Shown piece by piece: positions 46,223 to 59,600 of a stretch of 64,000 nt of DNA (position 1 is its first letter; each line of letters begins with the position of its first letter). A program made the position numbers and the translations under genes. The DNA comes from Boswellia sacra (Eukaryota; Streptophyta; Magnoliopsida; Sapindales; Burseraceae): NCBI GenBank assembly GCA_013180625.2, contig SNVD02011399.1, positions 46,787-110,786 on the forward strand. Direction: 5' to 3'. The notes under the pieces are model-generated. The model ran no database searches and was not told the DNA's origin. It saw nothing but the letters and a program-made list of their open reading frames with translations.

Positions 46223-48648
46223 TGACACGACCCGCCCCTAGTTAACACGGGCGAATCGTGCCTAAAACTGTACTAAGAAAATTTAACCTTTTAAAATGTG
46301 CTAATTTATGAAAAATTTGGCAGAGTTTCCCCTGTATTTTGGACTAATCCCCCTGCCAAGTACACAAAATTCAACACTTCTAAAATTATTTATATAATCA
46401 CTAACTTCCTTTTCGGGACCTTAAGTCCATCTGTTAAAATAATTGTATCTCCAAAATAGTCTTTAGAAGAAAATATGGCCTCCGGCCTTAAATATGATTA
46501 ATTTCGATTCAAAAAGTTTACAACCAAAATTTTAAATATAACTTTAAAAACTCAAACATGATTGAATAACAAAAATGTCTAAAAGAAACTAAAACAAATA
46601 TTTGATACATATACGATATCAAATATTTACATATGCAAGAAAACCATATACGATAATACAATAAGATATAAAAAAGAGAGCTCTCAAAACATCATCAAAT
46701 GGCCAACCTCAAGCAGCTACTGGCGTTCCGACTGAACACTGTAATCTCCTGGGGAAAAAGGGGTTTTTAAATAAAAGAAAAATATGGTGAGTATAACCTC
46801 AGTGAGTGGGATAGAGTCATTAAAATAGATAAAAATTTTGCATAAAATAAAATACTATATCATAATAATTAATTAATTAAAAATTATGCTTTACTAACAT
46901 TAATAAGAAAACTACTTAGAAAAGATACAAAAATGAGGAAGCAATTCTTTTAATAATTTCTATGCTTTTCACAAAAATCTAAATTTGAATATAAAAATCT
47001 TCTAAAGCATTTCTACTTGTATTCAACGTTCAACATGATAAATATATTAAGTTTCTAAATCTCATAAAACTCATTTCATAATTTAAATTTCTAAGTCATT
47101 ACAGTTTCACTAATCAAGTACCCAAACTAATCTGACTGATCATGACCTGGCGGGGCTAGGATCGCTCAGGCCAAGATATCACTATACTGATTCTACGCAT
47201 GCGCAGAGCTGCCCCCAAAGGGCTAAACATCCAGATCACACGGCCCAAAGCCTCTATGTGTGCCTGAATGGGTCCCAAAGACCTCTATAATTTTACTATT
47301 TGAATGAATTGGGTACTATCTTAGTAAAACAAAAAAATTCAATTCTTTACTTTTAAATCTCTAAAACATTAAACAATCATTTCTGATACTGCATAGACAA
47401 AATTTGATAAACTATAAAATATGCTTCATACTAGAATAAAGGAATATCTATTTATTAACATAATAAAGTTTTACTAACAATTATAAATAAATAGAAATTT
47501 ATAATTTATAGTTCAATTGTTGGTAAAAATAGTATTTTTCCCACTCACAATCTCGTGGATCAACTTGTGTGGCAACCCCTTCTGCGATCGAATCCCGGTA
47601 TGTATTAGGAACCGCAGTCTCACCTAAAGGAAAAAAACCAAATAAAATTCTTTAATTTCACACTTCTTAAACTGACCAATTCTGGTTCTCCGATTTTTAA
47701 TAATTAATTCACTCATCCAATTGGTCTAATATTTTATAAAGGTCTTCTACACATACATACCTAATATCATATCAAATTGCATAGCATTCTGTGTTCATTA
47801 GATCCCTTAAATCCTTCATTTTTTTCAGATACACAAATTCTGTAAACTCATTTTCAGAACTGACCTCTCCCTATTCCAAAATACATGATAATTTGTACCA
47901 AATTCGTAAAATCACAAAAATCTCCATTTTTAAACTAGACATATAAAAAAAATCATATCCCAAATTTCATAATTTTTGATGATCTCCAGGTACCTCAAAT
48001 AACTTACCCAAAACAGATTTTCTGCAAAAAAATTAAATTTCCAGCAGTGAACAGTAAACTTCGAAAATTCATATAAAATTGTATACTCAACATTTTTCAG
48101 TGAATCCAACTTTAAACAATTCCTTAGGATGTCTATTTTAACATATATAAATTTCAGAATCAGATTACAAGCCATCAGATTGCTATAATTTTCGAAATCT
48201 ATACTATTCACAGAACCCTAATTCTTTATAATTATCATCAAAACTTCAATTCCTTCAAACCAACTCCATAAAATCAACAAGAATGTGAAATACTTTGAAT
48301 AAAACTTCCAATTTCACCATTGTTCTTCCTTCTCTCTCTTCCTTCTCTCTCAAAAAAATTCTCAAATATATCTAATTTCTCTCTAATATCATAATATTCC
48401 ATTTAATTATAGTAAAAGTTGAAGAAATTACCTCAAAACTCTCCAAATTCCTCTTGAAAATCCAAATTGTCCTCTTGCCCTTTCACTTCCTTCTCTCCCG
48501 TCTCCCCCTCTGCCTTCTCTTGAATTTTTTTTTTCTAATTATGTCTTAATTAATCCTAATAGATATACATGGCATATAAATGAATATATGGGTTAGGCTA
48601 AAATAACAATGGGCTAGGCTTACTTAACAAAATTTAATGGGCTTTACA
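46223..48648 (+). mobile_element. Solo LTR 4 (2426 bp)
   Basis: Starts TGACACGACCCGCCCC and ends GGGCTTTACA. It has a perfect 5-bp duplication TCTCT (46218-46222 and 48649-48653). Same family as solo LTRs 2 and 5: shared start, shared internal segment around 47160-47290 (GCGCAGAGCTGCCCCCAAAG) and shared tail. No coding. Confidence 0.93.
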
Positions 48649-48674
48649 TCTCTCTTTTTCCCTTACCGTGATCC

Positions 48675-49289
48675 TGTTGAGAATATTTATAATAAATCTA
48701 AATAAAATAATCAAATAACAATGCATTGAAGAAATAATAAAATATAAATTAGATTAACAAAACAATGTATTAAATAAATAGAACAAGTAAAGAGATAGAG
48801 TAATAAATATATGGCCTGAGCACTTGGGAGGGATGTCAAAGGCATTGTCCTAAAGCCAAAGAGTCTCCCCCTCGTGCGGGTCATATCGGTGCTCAAGAGC
48901 TCCAAGATACAACCCAGTGCTCACAGCCTATTTTCTCGATGAGCACGATCTCCGGAAGAAAATAACCTGTCTTCATGTATCGCGGTTGCTCAAAATCATA
49001 AAACATTCAAAATATATCATGTCCATGTTAGAACCTTTGAGACTCCTTTATATAGTAGTCTCTTAGCCAAGTAAGTTACAAATTAATTTTCTTGTAACTC
49101 CTAAGTAAGTTACAAATTAATTTTCTTGTAACTCCTAAGCCATAATGTTCTTAATAAAAACATGAACGTTACAAATAATAAGTGTCATAACTAATGTTTT
49201 TATTATACTTATAACGTATGAAATTAATCTCAAAATAAATTTTGTAACTTATGATGTAAATGTTTGTTTTAAATCTTTTATCTCCAACA
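48675..49289 (-). repeat. LTR-like left end, 615 bp
   Basis: TGTTGAG...CTCCAACA with short inverted termini. On the minus strand it is preceded by a polypurine-like tract at about 49290-49300. A 30-base segment (AAGTTACAAATTAATTTTCT) is tandemly duplicated at about 49070-49135. Confidence 0.65.
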
Positions 49290-51622
49290 GTCCCCCACAA
49301 AAGGTTTAAAACTTTAAAGCTTTATAAAATAAAATATCAAGATAAAAATACTCATAAAATAAAAATTATATATAAAGTGCAACCTTCTATTATGCAATGG
49401 GTATAGGTACCTTTCGGTTTTGAACCTATACTTAGTGTTGATAGTATCCATTTGAGAAACCTGAGTGAACAAAGTCTTGAACTCGATTTCTTGAGCAAAT
49501 TTCAAAATATCACACACATAATATCGACGAAGACATGGTTTTGGCGGGTTAGCGTTATTAATGGTCATGCGCTCAATCTTGATTCTCATGAGAGCTTTAG
49601 AGAACAACCCAATTCTCACAGTCACGGCCTTCACGACGCTCTCACTTAGGTGAGTCCTCAAAAGGTATATGTGATCTATACCTCACAAGAGTATCTAGCC
49701 TTTAGACTCATTCAGGATAAATATTCTTCCTAACATTACGTATAACAAGTGCTTTGTCATAGGGATGAGCAGTATCATATCTCCTCTAAGATATATCAAA
49801 ATAGTTGTGCTAAACAAGTCACGCAGTATGGATTGTTCTTACCCATTGAACCTCATTCATGGGATCTCCAATCGCAAAGGTTGGGTTACTTCCCTAGGTG
49901 ACTCCCTTCAGACTTAAGCATATCCCCCTTGACAATTTAATTAATTAATTAGCATGCTGAAAATCTTTATAATTGCACAATCTCTCATTGATTTTATCTT
50001 TAAGAACTTGTTCCTATTGTTTTGATGATTGCTTCCACTAGCTCTCTTAAATAATATTAAATATTTCACAAAAGAATGTTAGAGAGTATAAGAATATCAA
50101 AGGCACAATAAAGAAAATTGAAGAAGCACTTAATCACCTTATAAATAATAATATTTTCAAACTCATACACAAAATTAATAATCATTTAATAACTTATGAT
50201 ATCATTTTTTTCTCCAAATATCATAAAAACATTAATAGTCATCAAATAAAGAAAACCTCCATATTAAGTAATATTTTAAATACACTAGCAATAACTCCAT
50301 AAAATATTAATGCACAAATTTGTTAAATTTTAAAACTCATCAAAATAATAACTACACTCAAATTATTGTCATCTTAATTGTACAAAATTAAGAACTAAAA
50401 TATAAAACCGCTTAAAAACTAGAAACCCTCACATTAAAAAATATTTTTTCAATCCTCACATTAATAAGATATTTATTGCTAAAACTGTAAATATAATATA
50501 TAACTCATATATGTATTTAATAATAATCATTAGCATTGATGCTATTATTTCATTTAATACAACCACATAAATTATCATAATAATCTATTAGTCTTCTTAA
50601 CATACTCTAGTAATTAATTATTTAGATGTTATCATATAATATGCATGATAACCACAAGAAACTATAAATTAATAGCTCACTATCATGCATATGAGTTTTT
50701 AATTAAATATATTGAAAACAAATGCTTTATTGTGTAATAAAAATTTGATCCATGCAAGTAAGTCATAAATTGAATTTTAATTTAATAATAATATGCAACC
50801 AAGATCAAAGATTGTCTTACTCCAAAACAATAGCACACTTAATTAGTAACATATAAAATTAATTAAATCATAAATAATCAATCTATAATAAATATCAGTA
50901 TGTAAGAATTTTCATAACTGAAATAATTATTAGACCATAATAAAAACTATTAAAAGGTCTTAATAATAAAACCACTACACATTACAACTCATATATATTT
51001 AAATAAGAAAATTTTGAATAACCGGTCACATACCTTCATGTTTTAAATTCAATAAAGATATTTATTTACACGTGTTGTAAAATAAAGCTTTATTTGAAAA
51101 GAATGTTACACATTGAAGCCACCAACTCCCTAACGCTAATAAGGCTAGATCTGCAAGATAATAGTAATCATCATGTATTCACCATCCAAAGAAGCTTCCA
51201 ATATGTGAAAATAATTTGTAACTTACTTGGCTAAGAGACTACTATATAAAGGAGTCTCAAAGGTTCTAACATGGACATGATATATTTTGAGTGTTTTATG
51301 ATTTTGAGCAACCGCAACATATGAAGACAGGTTATTTTCTTCCAGTGATCGTGCTCATTGAGAAGATAGGCTGTAAGCACTGGGTTGTATCTTGGAGCTT
51401 TTGAGTAACGATATGACCCGCACGAGGGGAGGACTCTTTGGCTTTAGGATAATGCCTTTTACATGCCTTCCAAATGCTCAGGCCATATATTTTTTACTCT
51501 ATCTCTTTACTTATTCTATTTATTTAATATATTGTTATGTTAATATAATTTATATTTTATTATTTCTTCAATGCATTGTTATTTGATTATTTTATTTAGA
51601 TTTATTATAAATATTCCCAACA
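48675..51622. mobile_element. Element with inverted LTR-like ends (2948 bp)
   Basis: The outer about 415 bases of each side (48675-49090 and 51208-51622) are inverted copies, about 93% alike by eye, beginning TGTTG(A/G)GAATATTTATAATA. The whole unit is flanked by a perfect 5-bp duplication GATCC (48670-48674 and 51623-51627). The left side reads as a full 615-bp LTR (48675-49289, TGTTG...CAACA) in minus orientation, with a purine-rich TTGTGGGGGAC next to it. The interior has no pol or gag, so it is non-autonomous. Copia-like identity is inferred from the termini. Confidence 0.8.
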
Positions 51623-51773
51623 GATCCTTTCTTCACCATATTCCAAATCCAAATAGCAACTAGAGTCTAAAATCTCTTTTATGATGCTTCTTCTTCTAAT
51701 CTTTAGTTTTTTGGGGGTTAACTTCGAATTCATAAATAGTTTATGAGTATATACTTGATCAGAAAATAAAATT

Positions 51774-54700
51774 ATGGCCATCTCTAAGCTCTCCGAGGCC
51801 AAAACTCTGCTTTTACAAGCCACCATAGATGGCTGCGTTGACTATAAAGATGGTGCAGTTTACAGAGCCAACTTTGGTGGGTGGATATCAGTATACTTCA
51901 TTATAGGCGCAGAAATGGCTGAGACATTCGCTTATCATGGGATTAGTTCAAATCTTATAACATATTTGATCGGACTACCGGGTCAGTCCATGGCAACTGC
52001 GGCGGAGATCATGAACGTGTGGACAGGTATTGACACAACTAGCCCTTAGCTACACAGACAAATCATGCCTAAAACTGTGGACTAGCGACTCTTTCTTAAT
52101 TCTTGTTTTTCTCATGGAATAAACTTGAAATAATTCCTATTGCAACTACAAATAAAATTTTTCTAACCATATAACTATTACAACCTTAACACATCCTTGC
52201 ACCATCACGTGGCTGGGCCTCCAGACTTTCTAACTAGATCACATTTTGCTTTCACCTAGGGGGGAAAATTTTTAAAAGAAAGGAAAAATAAAACAAACAG
52301 GTGAGTATAAAACTCAATGAGTGGAGATAAAGATATACTTGTAAATAAATCTAAAAAAATTATATTATTATAAAATAAATATTTGCTTTATATAAAAAAA
52401 TAATCTTTATAACCCATAACTTTTATCTCATCTAAAATGTCATAAAACTTTAAAATAAATGACTAAATTCATCAAAATACTTCTTCTTGTTGACTATACT
52501 TAAAAGAATAGAATAATCATCTTCAATCATATAACAAAGATGCTCTTGATAATCATGTTAAAACATTTATCCAACTCTTATTTAAAATAATTGTATAACT
52601 TTTCGTACAAATCTTCTTAAAAAAACTTATGTAACTCATGAGAAAAATTAATGCTTTTGTTTTCATAAAACCATAAAATAATGAAGCTGTTGAGAGTCAA
52701 TAAACTATCATAGTAAAATTCTTTCTAAAAAGTTTGGAGAAATTTTATACAAATTTGCTAAACCTTTTTCTTTTCTGAACTTTTTTTTTTCCTAATTCAT
52801 ATAAATATTTAAAACTTGTACTGCTATAATAAAAAGGTACCCCTTAAGCTGCCTGATCCAACCCGGCGAGATCTCACATCGCACAGGCAGAGTTATCTAT
52901 ACCTGGCGAGATCTAGCATCGTACAGGCCTGCTATACTAGTTATATGCATGCGCATAGCTACCTCCAAAGGGCTAAAGCGCCAGATCGCATAATCCAAAG
53001 CCTCTATATGTGTCTGAACGGGCCCCAAAGGCCTCTATCTATATCACTGTCTAAGTGATATGAATAACTATTTGAGTATCTGGTTACTAGCTTAGTATAA
53101 CATAACTGCACTTTCTTATTTTTATTAAAAACTGATTTCATTGAAAAACGGCTTTATATGCTAAAATTTCTCTTTTCAAGCAATATATCAAAATCTGAAA
53201 ATTTTATGCAAGCTAAAACTGAAATTATTTGTATTATTTGAATTAATCTAGGACAAACATTTAAAAGGACATTTCTAAATACTTTAATAAACCCTTGAGT
53301 CAAATGACTATGAAAACTTTAAATATCAATGCTTTCACACTTTCTTTAAATTCACGAATTATAACTCTCTGAAAACTAAAATGCACTTCAAATATAAAAT
53401 CTGAATTTTCTTTTCTAAATGTTATATCTTTGTTCAAAAACCAATTTTAAAACTAAAATTTATGTCTACAACCATTTTGAAAAATAGCTTTGAAATATCT
53501 TAATAATTGAAAGCAAGTATAACAAATGGGTCTATCTACTCTCAAGAAATATAAAAGAAATTAACTTGAATTCTTCTAAATTCGCTAAAATTCTCGAAAA
53601 TTCTATAAAATGCTAAATAAACATAACTAAGTAAATACTAAAACATATTTCTTAATTATCTAGAAAAATAAATCTTCTACTCTCTCTAAAACTTTCTAAA
53701 GTAGCCATAAAAATAACATTCAGAGAAATGATTATAACCCATAAAATAAAATACTTTTCTACTCACTAATTTGGTTGCATAACTGGGTTAGTTCGCAGTT
53801 GATTCCAAAGTCAACGGTCCACCCAACTGGCCACATCCTTCAATAAAGAATTAATCCTTCCTTGTCCTAACATCATAAAAGAGCTCATCACATCATATTA
53901 AATTCATAATCAACTTGAATGTTTAAAATTCTCAATATCCAACTTCATATCTTAATCCAATCAATCCTAATTAACTTTATTTTCAAAATTCTTAAACAAA
54001 GCAGTTCTTGTTCTCTGGATTTTAATAAATAATTGAATTATCAAAATGGTCTAAGATTTTATATAGACCTTCTACACATACATATCTAATACCATATAAA
54101 ATTTCATAGCATTATAAGTTTATTAGGTACCTCAAAATCTTCATGTTTTCAGATACAAAAATTCTGTAAATTCGTTTTCATAATTGACCTCTCCCTTTTC
54201 TAAAATACATGATAATTTGTAATAAATTTTTAAAATCACAAAACTCTCTAGATTTAAAGTAGACATATATACAAACTAGTAACCTAAATTCCATAATTTT
54301 TGACGACCTCTAGATACCTCAAATAATTTATCCAAAACTGATTTTTTGCAGAAAAATTGAGTTTCCAGTAGTGAACAGTAAACTTCGAAAATTCATATAA
54401 AATTATATACTCAACATTTTTCAATGAATCCAACTTTATACAAATCCTTAGGATGTCTACTTTAATGTATATAAATTAGAGAATCAGATTCAAACACAAC
54501 AAACTGTAGCAATTTTCGAAACTATATACTATTCATAGAACCTTAGATTTCCTTTCAACATCTTAAACCTTAAAATTCACCAAGACAAACCATAAATATC
54601 AAGAAAATGATCAACTACCTTAGATAAGACTTCAATTCCATCTTGATCTTCCTTTCCTCTCTCTAGTTTCTCTCTCTAAAAATTCTCCAAATGTTAAATA

Positions 54701-55089
54701 ACTCCTCTAAATTCATATCTATAGTTAGGAATCAAAATATTGAATTTAATTTGGGTTAAAGATGAAAGAATTACCTTGAGAAAGCCCTCAAAAATGCTCC
54801 CAAAGTTTGTCACTTCCTCTAAGGCTTTCTATCCCCCTTCTCACATTTGCCTCTCTGGATCCTTCTTCCTTTATAATTGTTTTTTTATTTAGACTAGAAT
54901 AATTCCAATTAAAAGCAAGAAGAAATAATGGGTTGCTTATAAACAATTATTGGGCTTTGGCTATTTAATCTCATGGGCTTTACAGGTACGGCGTCACTTA
55001 TCCCTCTTTTAGAAGCTTTTGTTGCTGATTCTTTTCTCGAGCTTTAGCAGACTATCATGGCTGCCTCTGTTATATGTATCCTGGCAGGT
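51774..55089 (+). pseudogene. NPF (NRT1/PTR) transporter 5' fragment split by solo LTR 5 (51774..52030, 54985..55089)
   Basis: The N-terminal part of an NPF proton-coupled transporter. ATG 51774 opens MAISKLSEAKTLLLQATIDG, then YRANFGGWISVYFIIGAEMA, SNLITYLIGLPGQS and MNVWTG, where solo LTR 5 interrupts. The frame resumes at 54985 with GTASLIPLLEAFVADSF. A TAG at 55045-55047 then stops it, followed by QTIMAASVICILAG and an intron-like GT. Later exons are not found, so about 130 of some 570 residues remain. It is homologous to, but clearly diverged from, the NPF fragments in the large retroelement. Unlike them it retains contiguous N-terminal sequence. Confidence 0.92.
52031..54984 (+). mobile_element. 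Solo LTR 5 (2954 bp), inserted in the NPF reading frame
   Basis: Starts TGACACAACTAGCCC and ends GGGCTTTACA. The flanks GGTAT (52026-52030) and GGTAC (54985-54989) are a target duplication with one change. The host reading frame VWTG/TASL is collinear across it. Same family as solo LTRs 2 and 4. No coding. Confidence 0.92.
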
Positions 55090-55235
55090 TTTTTTTTTAA
55101 TTTTTCTTAATTTTCAAGTTAGGTATTTTCTAAATTTAGCTATTATCTAGTCATACACATGTAGTGTACGTGCAAGGTTATTGAACTTGTTTTATTTAAA
55201 TTTAACTACTTTGATTAACCATCCTAAGTTTTTGG

Positions 55236-56074
55236 TAGGGGTGTGTATGGTATCCGCCCACCCGTCCGAACCCGACATACCCGTCATGGTATGGTGGAGG
55301 TAGGGTATGGTATAAAAAAATATAGGGTTTGGTATGGTAAAGATTTTGAAAACCCCCCATGGTATGGTATGGTGGCGAGTATTTTTGCAAAAACCTGAAA
55401 ATACCATACCATACCATACTTCTTTTAAAAAAATAAAAATTATGCCACGTGTCAATTTATAATTGGTTATGTATAATTTGTATTTGTGAGTGTTATATAC
55501 ACTAATAGAGTATATAATGAAAAGAGTAACCCTAAATCCCTCACCCTCTATCATTTTTCTACCATTTTGCTTGAATTTTGAAGTAGTAGATAATGTAATT
55601 GCTTGAGTATTCGTGTTATTATAGAATATGTAGTTACATAATATTTTTGTATTGTTATAGATACGATGTTACTTGATTATTTATGTTGTTATAGAATATA
55701 TAGTTACTTGATTATTTGTATTGTTGAGGATATGTAATTGCTTGATTTTTTTATTTAATACAAATTTTATGAATCATAATATTAAACAATGTCAAAATAA
55801 GAACTCAAACTATCAAAATCTTGAAAAAAAAGCTATAAATAAACTTTAAAATAATTAAAAATACATGGTAAAATATTATCCAAATTTTAGTCAATTTAGT
55901 CAACTACTTGAAAATACTATTCCATACCCGCCTTTACCCTACCATGGGGGGATGTTGTATGGTATTGTATTCAAGAATGGTATGGTATGGTATAAAAATC
56001 TAAAATCCGACCTCTGTAGGGTATGGTAATGGTATAGTGATACCACACCATACCACACCATATGCACACCCCTA
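55236..56074. mobile_element. hAT-type MITE 2 (839 bp), TATGGTATGG-rich
   Basis: Ends TAGGGGTGTG(T/C)AT in inverted orientation, flanked by a perfect 8-bp duplication GTTTTTGG (55228-55235 and 56075-56082). The subterminal regions are packed with TATGGTATGG on one side and ACCATACCATAC on both, giving long imperfect self-complementarity. The core is AT-rich. Open frames across it are repeat artefacts. Confidence 0.93.
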
Positions 56075-56082
56075 GTTTTTGG

Positions 56083-56471
56083 AAGTAGTATTTTAAGCAT
56101 GGAGGGGCCGGAGCAGAGAAAAAGGCCAGTGAGTTTGCCTTCTCTAATAGTAGTAGTTATAAGGGTGTTGTGTTTGCTTTTATATTTTGTATGTTTATCT
56201 TTAAAATTTATTAAGGATGGTTGGTTAATTTTAATTTTGTTTAATTTTAAATGTGATATATTTATATTGATTTAAAATATATTGATATAAAGATGTACTT
56301 TTTTAAAAAATAATTTTTTTAAAACAAAAATAAATAAAAGACCCACAGCCTCTATCTCCTTAAAGCACATACCAATATCTTATATTGTGACAATTTACCT
56401 AAACACGCAAATTGGACCAAGTAAGTCATGCTAGAATACGTGCAATGGCAATACACATAAATTTGAAAACA
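56083..56471. other. Spacer between MITE 2 and the CACTA element
   Basis: No gene was seen. This is probably the remainder of the intron or flank of the truncated NPF gene. Confidence 0.35.
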
Positions 56472-56485
56472 CACTACTAGAAAAG
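56472..56485 (+). repeat. CACTA terminal inverted repeat
   Basis: CACTACTAGAAAAG, the signature terminus of plant En/Spm-type transposons. Possible 3-bp target ACA directly left. Confidence 0.85.
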
Positions 56486-56639
56486 TAGGTTTATTACACC
56501 CATTTATGATGGGCATTTGAAAATGTAGTAAAACATTAAACTCTGCGGCGACCTACCACGCCTACAGTAAAAAACTAATACATCTACGACGACGTTTAAT
56601 AAACCACAGTAAAAGCTTGTGAAATACACATTACCGTTT

Positions 56640-59600
56640 CCCTCTTTTCTCTCTCGTCTAATTTCTTTCTCTCCTAATTTCCTAATGCCTAATTTCCTTC
56701 TATCCCATCAACCCAAATCCCTAGCTAATTTCCTTCTCTAGCATCAAATCCCCCCTCTTCGATCATTACCACCACCAAACCCGTAGCTTATTTCCTTCGC
56801 TCCCATTGAATCCCTCGATGCCTCTCCATAATTTCTAGTGATGCTTTTCTTCTTGGAAATTAGCATTGCTTTTTGCCAGGCTTAGACCAATACCGCTTTA
56901 GATTAACACTGCTTTTCTTCTTGGAAATTAACACTGCTTTAGATTTTACATTGCTGAGCTTTCTTTCAAACTAAAGCCTCAAGGGATTTGCGGAGCTTTT
57001 GAGATTGGTGTGCTCTTTTGGTTGGCTCTTTTGGTAAGTAAAGTTATTCAAAATGCTGTTAAATTTGTATGTGTCTTTTTTTGGAAAGCTTTTTCTTCTT
57101 CGTACTAGTGCGCTATAACTATGGCTGCGGGTTTGGATTTTTCTATTTAAATGACTAGTATTTTTTTAATTTTAAGTACTCGTACCATAGACAAAGTAAG
57201 ATTTCTATTATGGTAGAATACTCAGATTAAAAGAAAGGTCAGTATACTAAGAACTTCGCAGGATGCCTTCTATATCTTCCCCATCTTCGCAATGAATAGA
57301 ACAAAATACTGAAGGATGCTTGTATGAAGTATAATACAATACAGGTTTTAACATCTGTGTGTGTTGGTAAGTTTTGAATCACTTAGGCATTTATTTCACT
57401 TTTCATGCAATTCCTTTTTGGGAAGTGCTTCGTGCTTCCTAAATCTCAATCTGAATCTTAGACCTGCAACAAAGAACATATACCATATTTTGTATTAGCA
57501 AAGTTAAACTAATTGTTTCTCCAAAATTCTGTAGCAATATGAGGACCTATAGTCATCAAGTTGGTGATATACATATTGTTCTGGGAACAAAACCCATTGA
57601 TGCATTTTGTTTCAACATAACACATTTATGATGCTACCGCTAGGTCCAAGCATATAAATGCTAAATATGGTTTATACAGAAGTCAAGTGAAAAATAATAA
57701 GGTGAGATAAAATAACTAAAAGTACCATGGGACTGTCTTGAGAATAACTTTAGAATCTCATCAGTAATTATAACCTACAACAAATAGACAAGTTAAATAT
57801 GGAACAAAAGCAAATCTATACAAGAAATATAAAGACAAGAATTATAAGTAATTGACTATGTTCGGAGGCAGATATTCGTAAAGATTGCTCAAGTACAGAT
57901 GGTTTTTAGATAAATATATAGTCAATACATAATAAATTGCCTGTGAAGATAATACATATAGGAAATGAAAGATATAAAACAACTCTCCACTCAGCCCAAG
58001 ACAGTGGTTTTACCTGCAATACAAAATATTACATAAAACTCCGTTTCCTCAATAAAAGAGTAGGAGTATATATATAAAACAGCTGATGGTAGGGAAGAAG
58101 TGAACTTACAGAGAAAAGAATAGATAATGGTTGCACATACAAAATCAGTATGTGAAGGAGCATTGTCAGGATAATTGAAGCAAATTATAGAGAAAAGCTT
58201 TTGAGGAGCTTAGGAAACTTTTGCTTAGTCTAAAGTTAAAATGTGAAAGCAAATTGGCTTGATTTGAGTTCTTTAATAATAAGCTGTGCTCGATTGCAGC
58301 TTCACCTTTTCATTTTAATTGTTGTTTGCTACAATCGTCTTTTTGATATGCGAAGCTAGATTAAAATTTCTTCTACCTGAGTGATTGGAATACTGTGTTT
58401 TGTGTTTATATGGTAAAAGCTAGAATGTTCTTAAGGAGAGAATTCCAAGTAAAATTCTAAACAGTGAAATTTAGACTATCCTCCTAGTCAGATTTTGTAT
58501 TTTAGTCAGGAGGAATATGAACCCTGTAAATTAACTTAGTTTACATTCTAATTTATCTGGTTTTTTATGCCATTTGAAAAAAAAAAAGTGACGTAGCTGA
58601 TAGACTCTTATGATAAGATTTCTAACAGTATGCGTGACTAATGGGGTCTATCTCCACACATATTCTAACACCTGTATTTGAAATTTTGGGTTTTTGTCAT
58701 CTACTGTTCAACCATAGTCTGCTTTGAAATAACTTTGATGATTATTATTTAGGATGGTTCTACTCTATGCAATTTCTCTGGCATTGGCCATGGCCAAGAT
58801 TTGAATAACGCAAATATTGCAGGTCCTAGAAAATTTACTATAAAATACTAGAAATATGAGCCATTTGCTAGTGCCTACATAGAATTGAAAATGCAGAAAT
58901 GAAAATGAAAATGAAAATGACAATGAATAATACAGTGATAAGGACAAATATATTTTCAAGTTAAGCAGAATACAAGATGATATTTTAAGTTCTACAACAT
59001 CAAGGAACTTGACCAACAACTAAAAAACGGCTAGCTGATTCAACATCAAAAGCAATAAAGTGAAAGGGGAATATATCTTACCAAAAGTCTAAAACAGTAT
59101 ACTTAAGGTGACTTATGATGTTCATCTAATAAAGCATATCTTAAATACATAAGATATCAGCCTTAGTAGAATAAAACATTCCATCAAAAAGGAATGACAT
59201 AAGGAAAAGTGAAGAATTTGACCAAGCTAATCACCTTGCTTTCCAAATCAAAAGCTTTAGAAGCTAATCCTTCCAGCCATTGAACAATACTAAACATGAA
59301 AATGAGCCACATTTGTTGTTATTTTGACTTCTTTATCATTGACCCCAATTCACTTCAGAAAGTTGTCTGATAATAACCAACTGCATTTATAAATCTTAGA
59401 AATCCCCTGCTTTCAAAGATGGATGTATAGATAATTATCAATCTAAAATGCTGCTTTGGACAAACGTCAACTTTTAAAGTCAGCTTTTGTGTGGCATTCT
59501 TTCTAAGTAATGGATATTAAATACATCTTGACCAAGTACTATAGTATTGTGAGGCCTATAGTGGCAAAAAGTCTTCAAAGGGAAAACTATTTTAAATGCT

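Noticed and set aside
49290..51207. Gene or pol content inside the inverted-end element
   Set aside because: No conserved domain or long frame was found on either strand. Frames of about 115 codons there show no recognisable family.
55192..55554. 120- and 71-codon minus-strand frames
   Set aside because: They run across the TATGG repeats of hAT MITE 2 and give repetitive Tyr/His/Thr peptide. Not genes.
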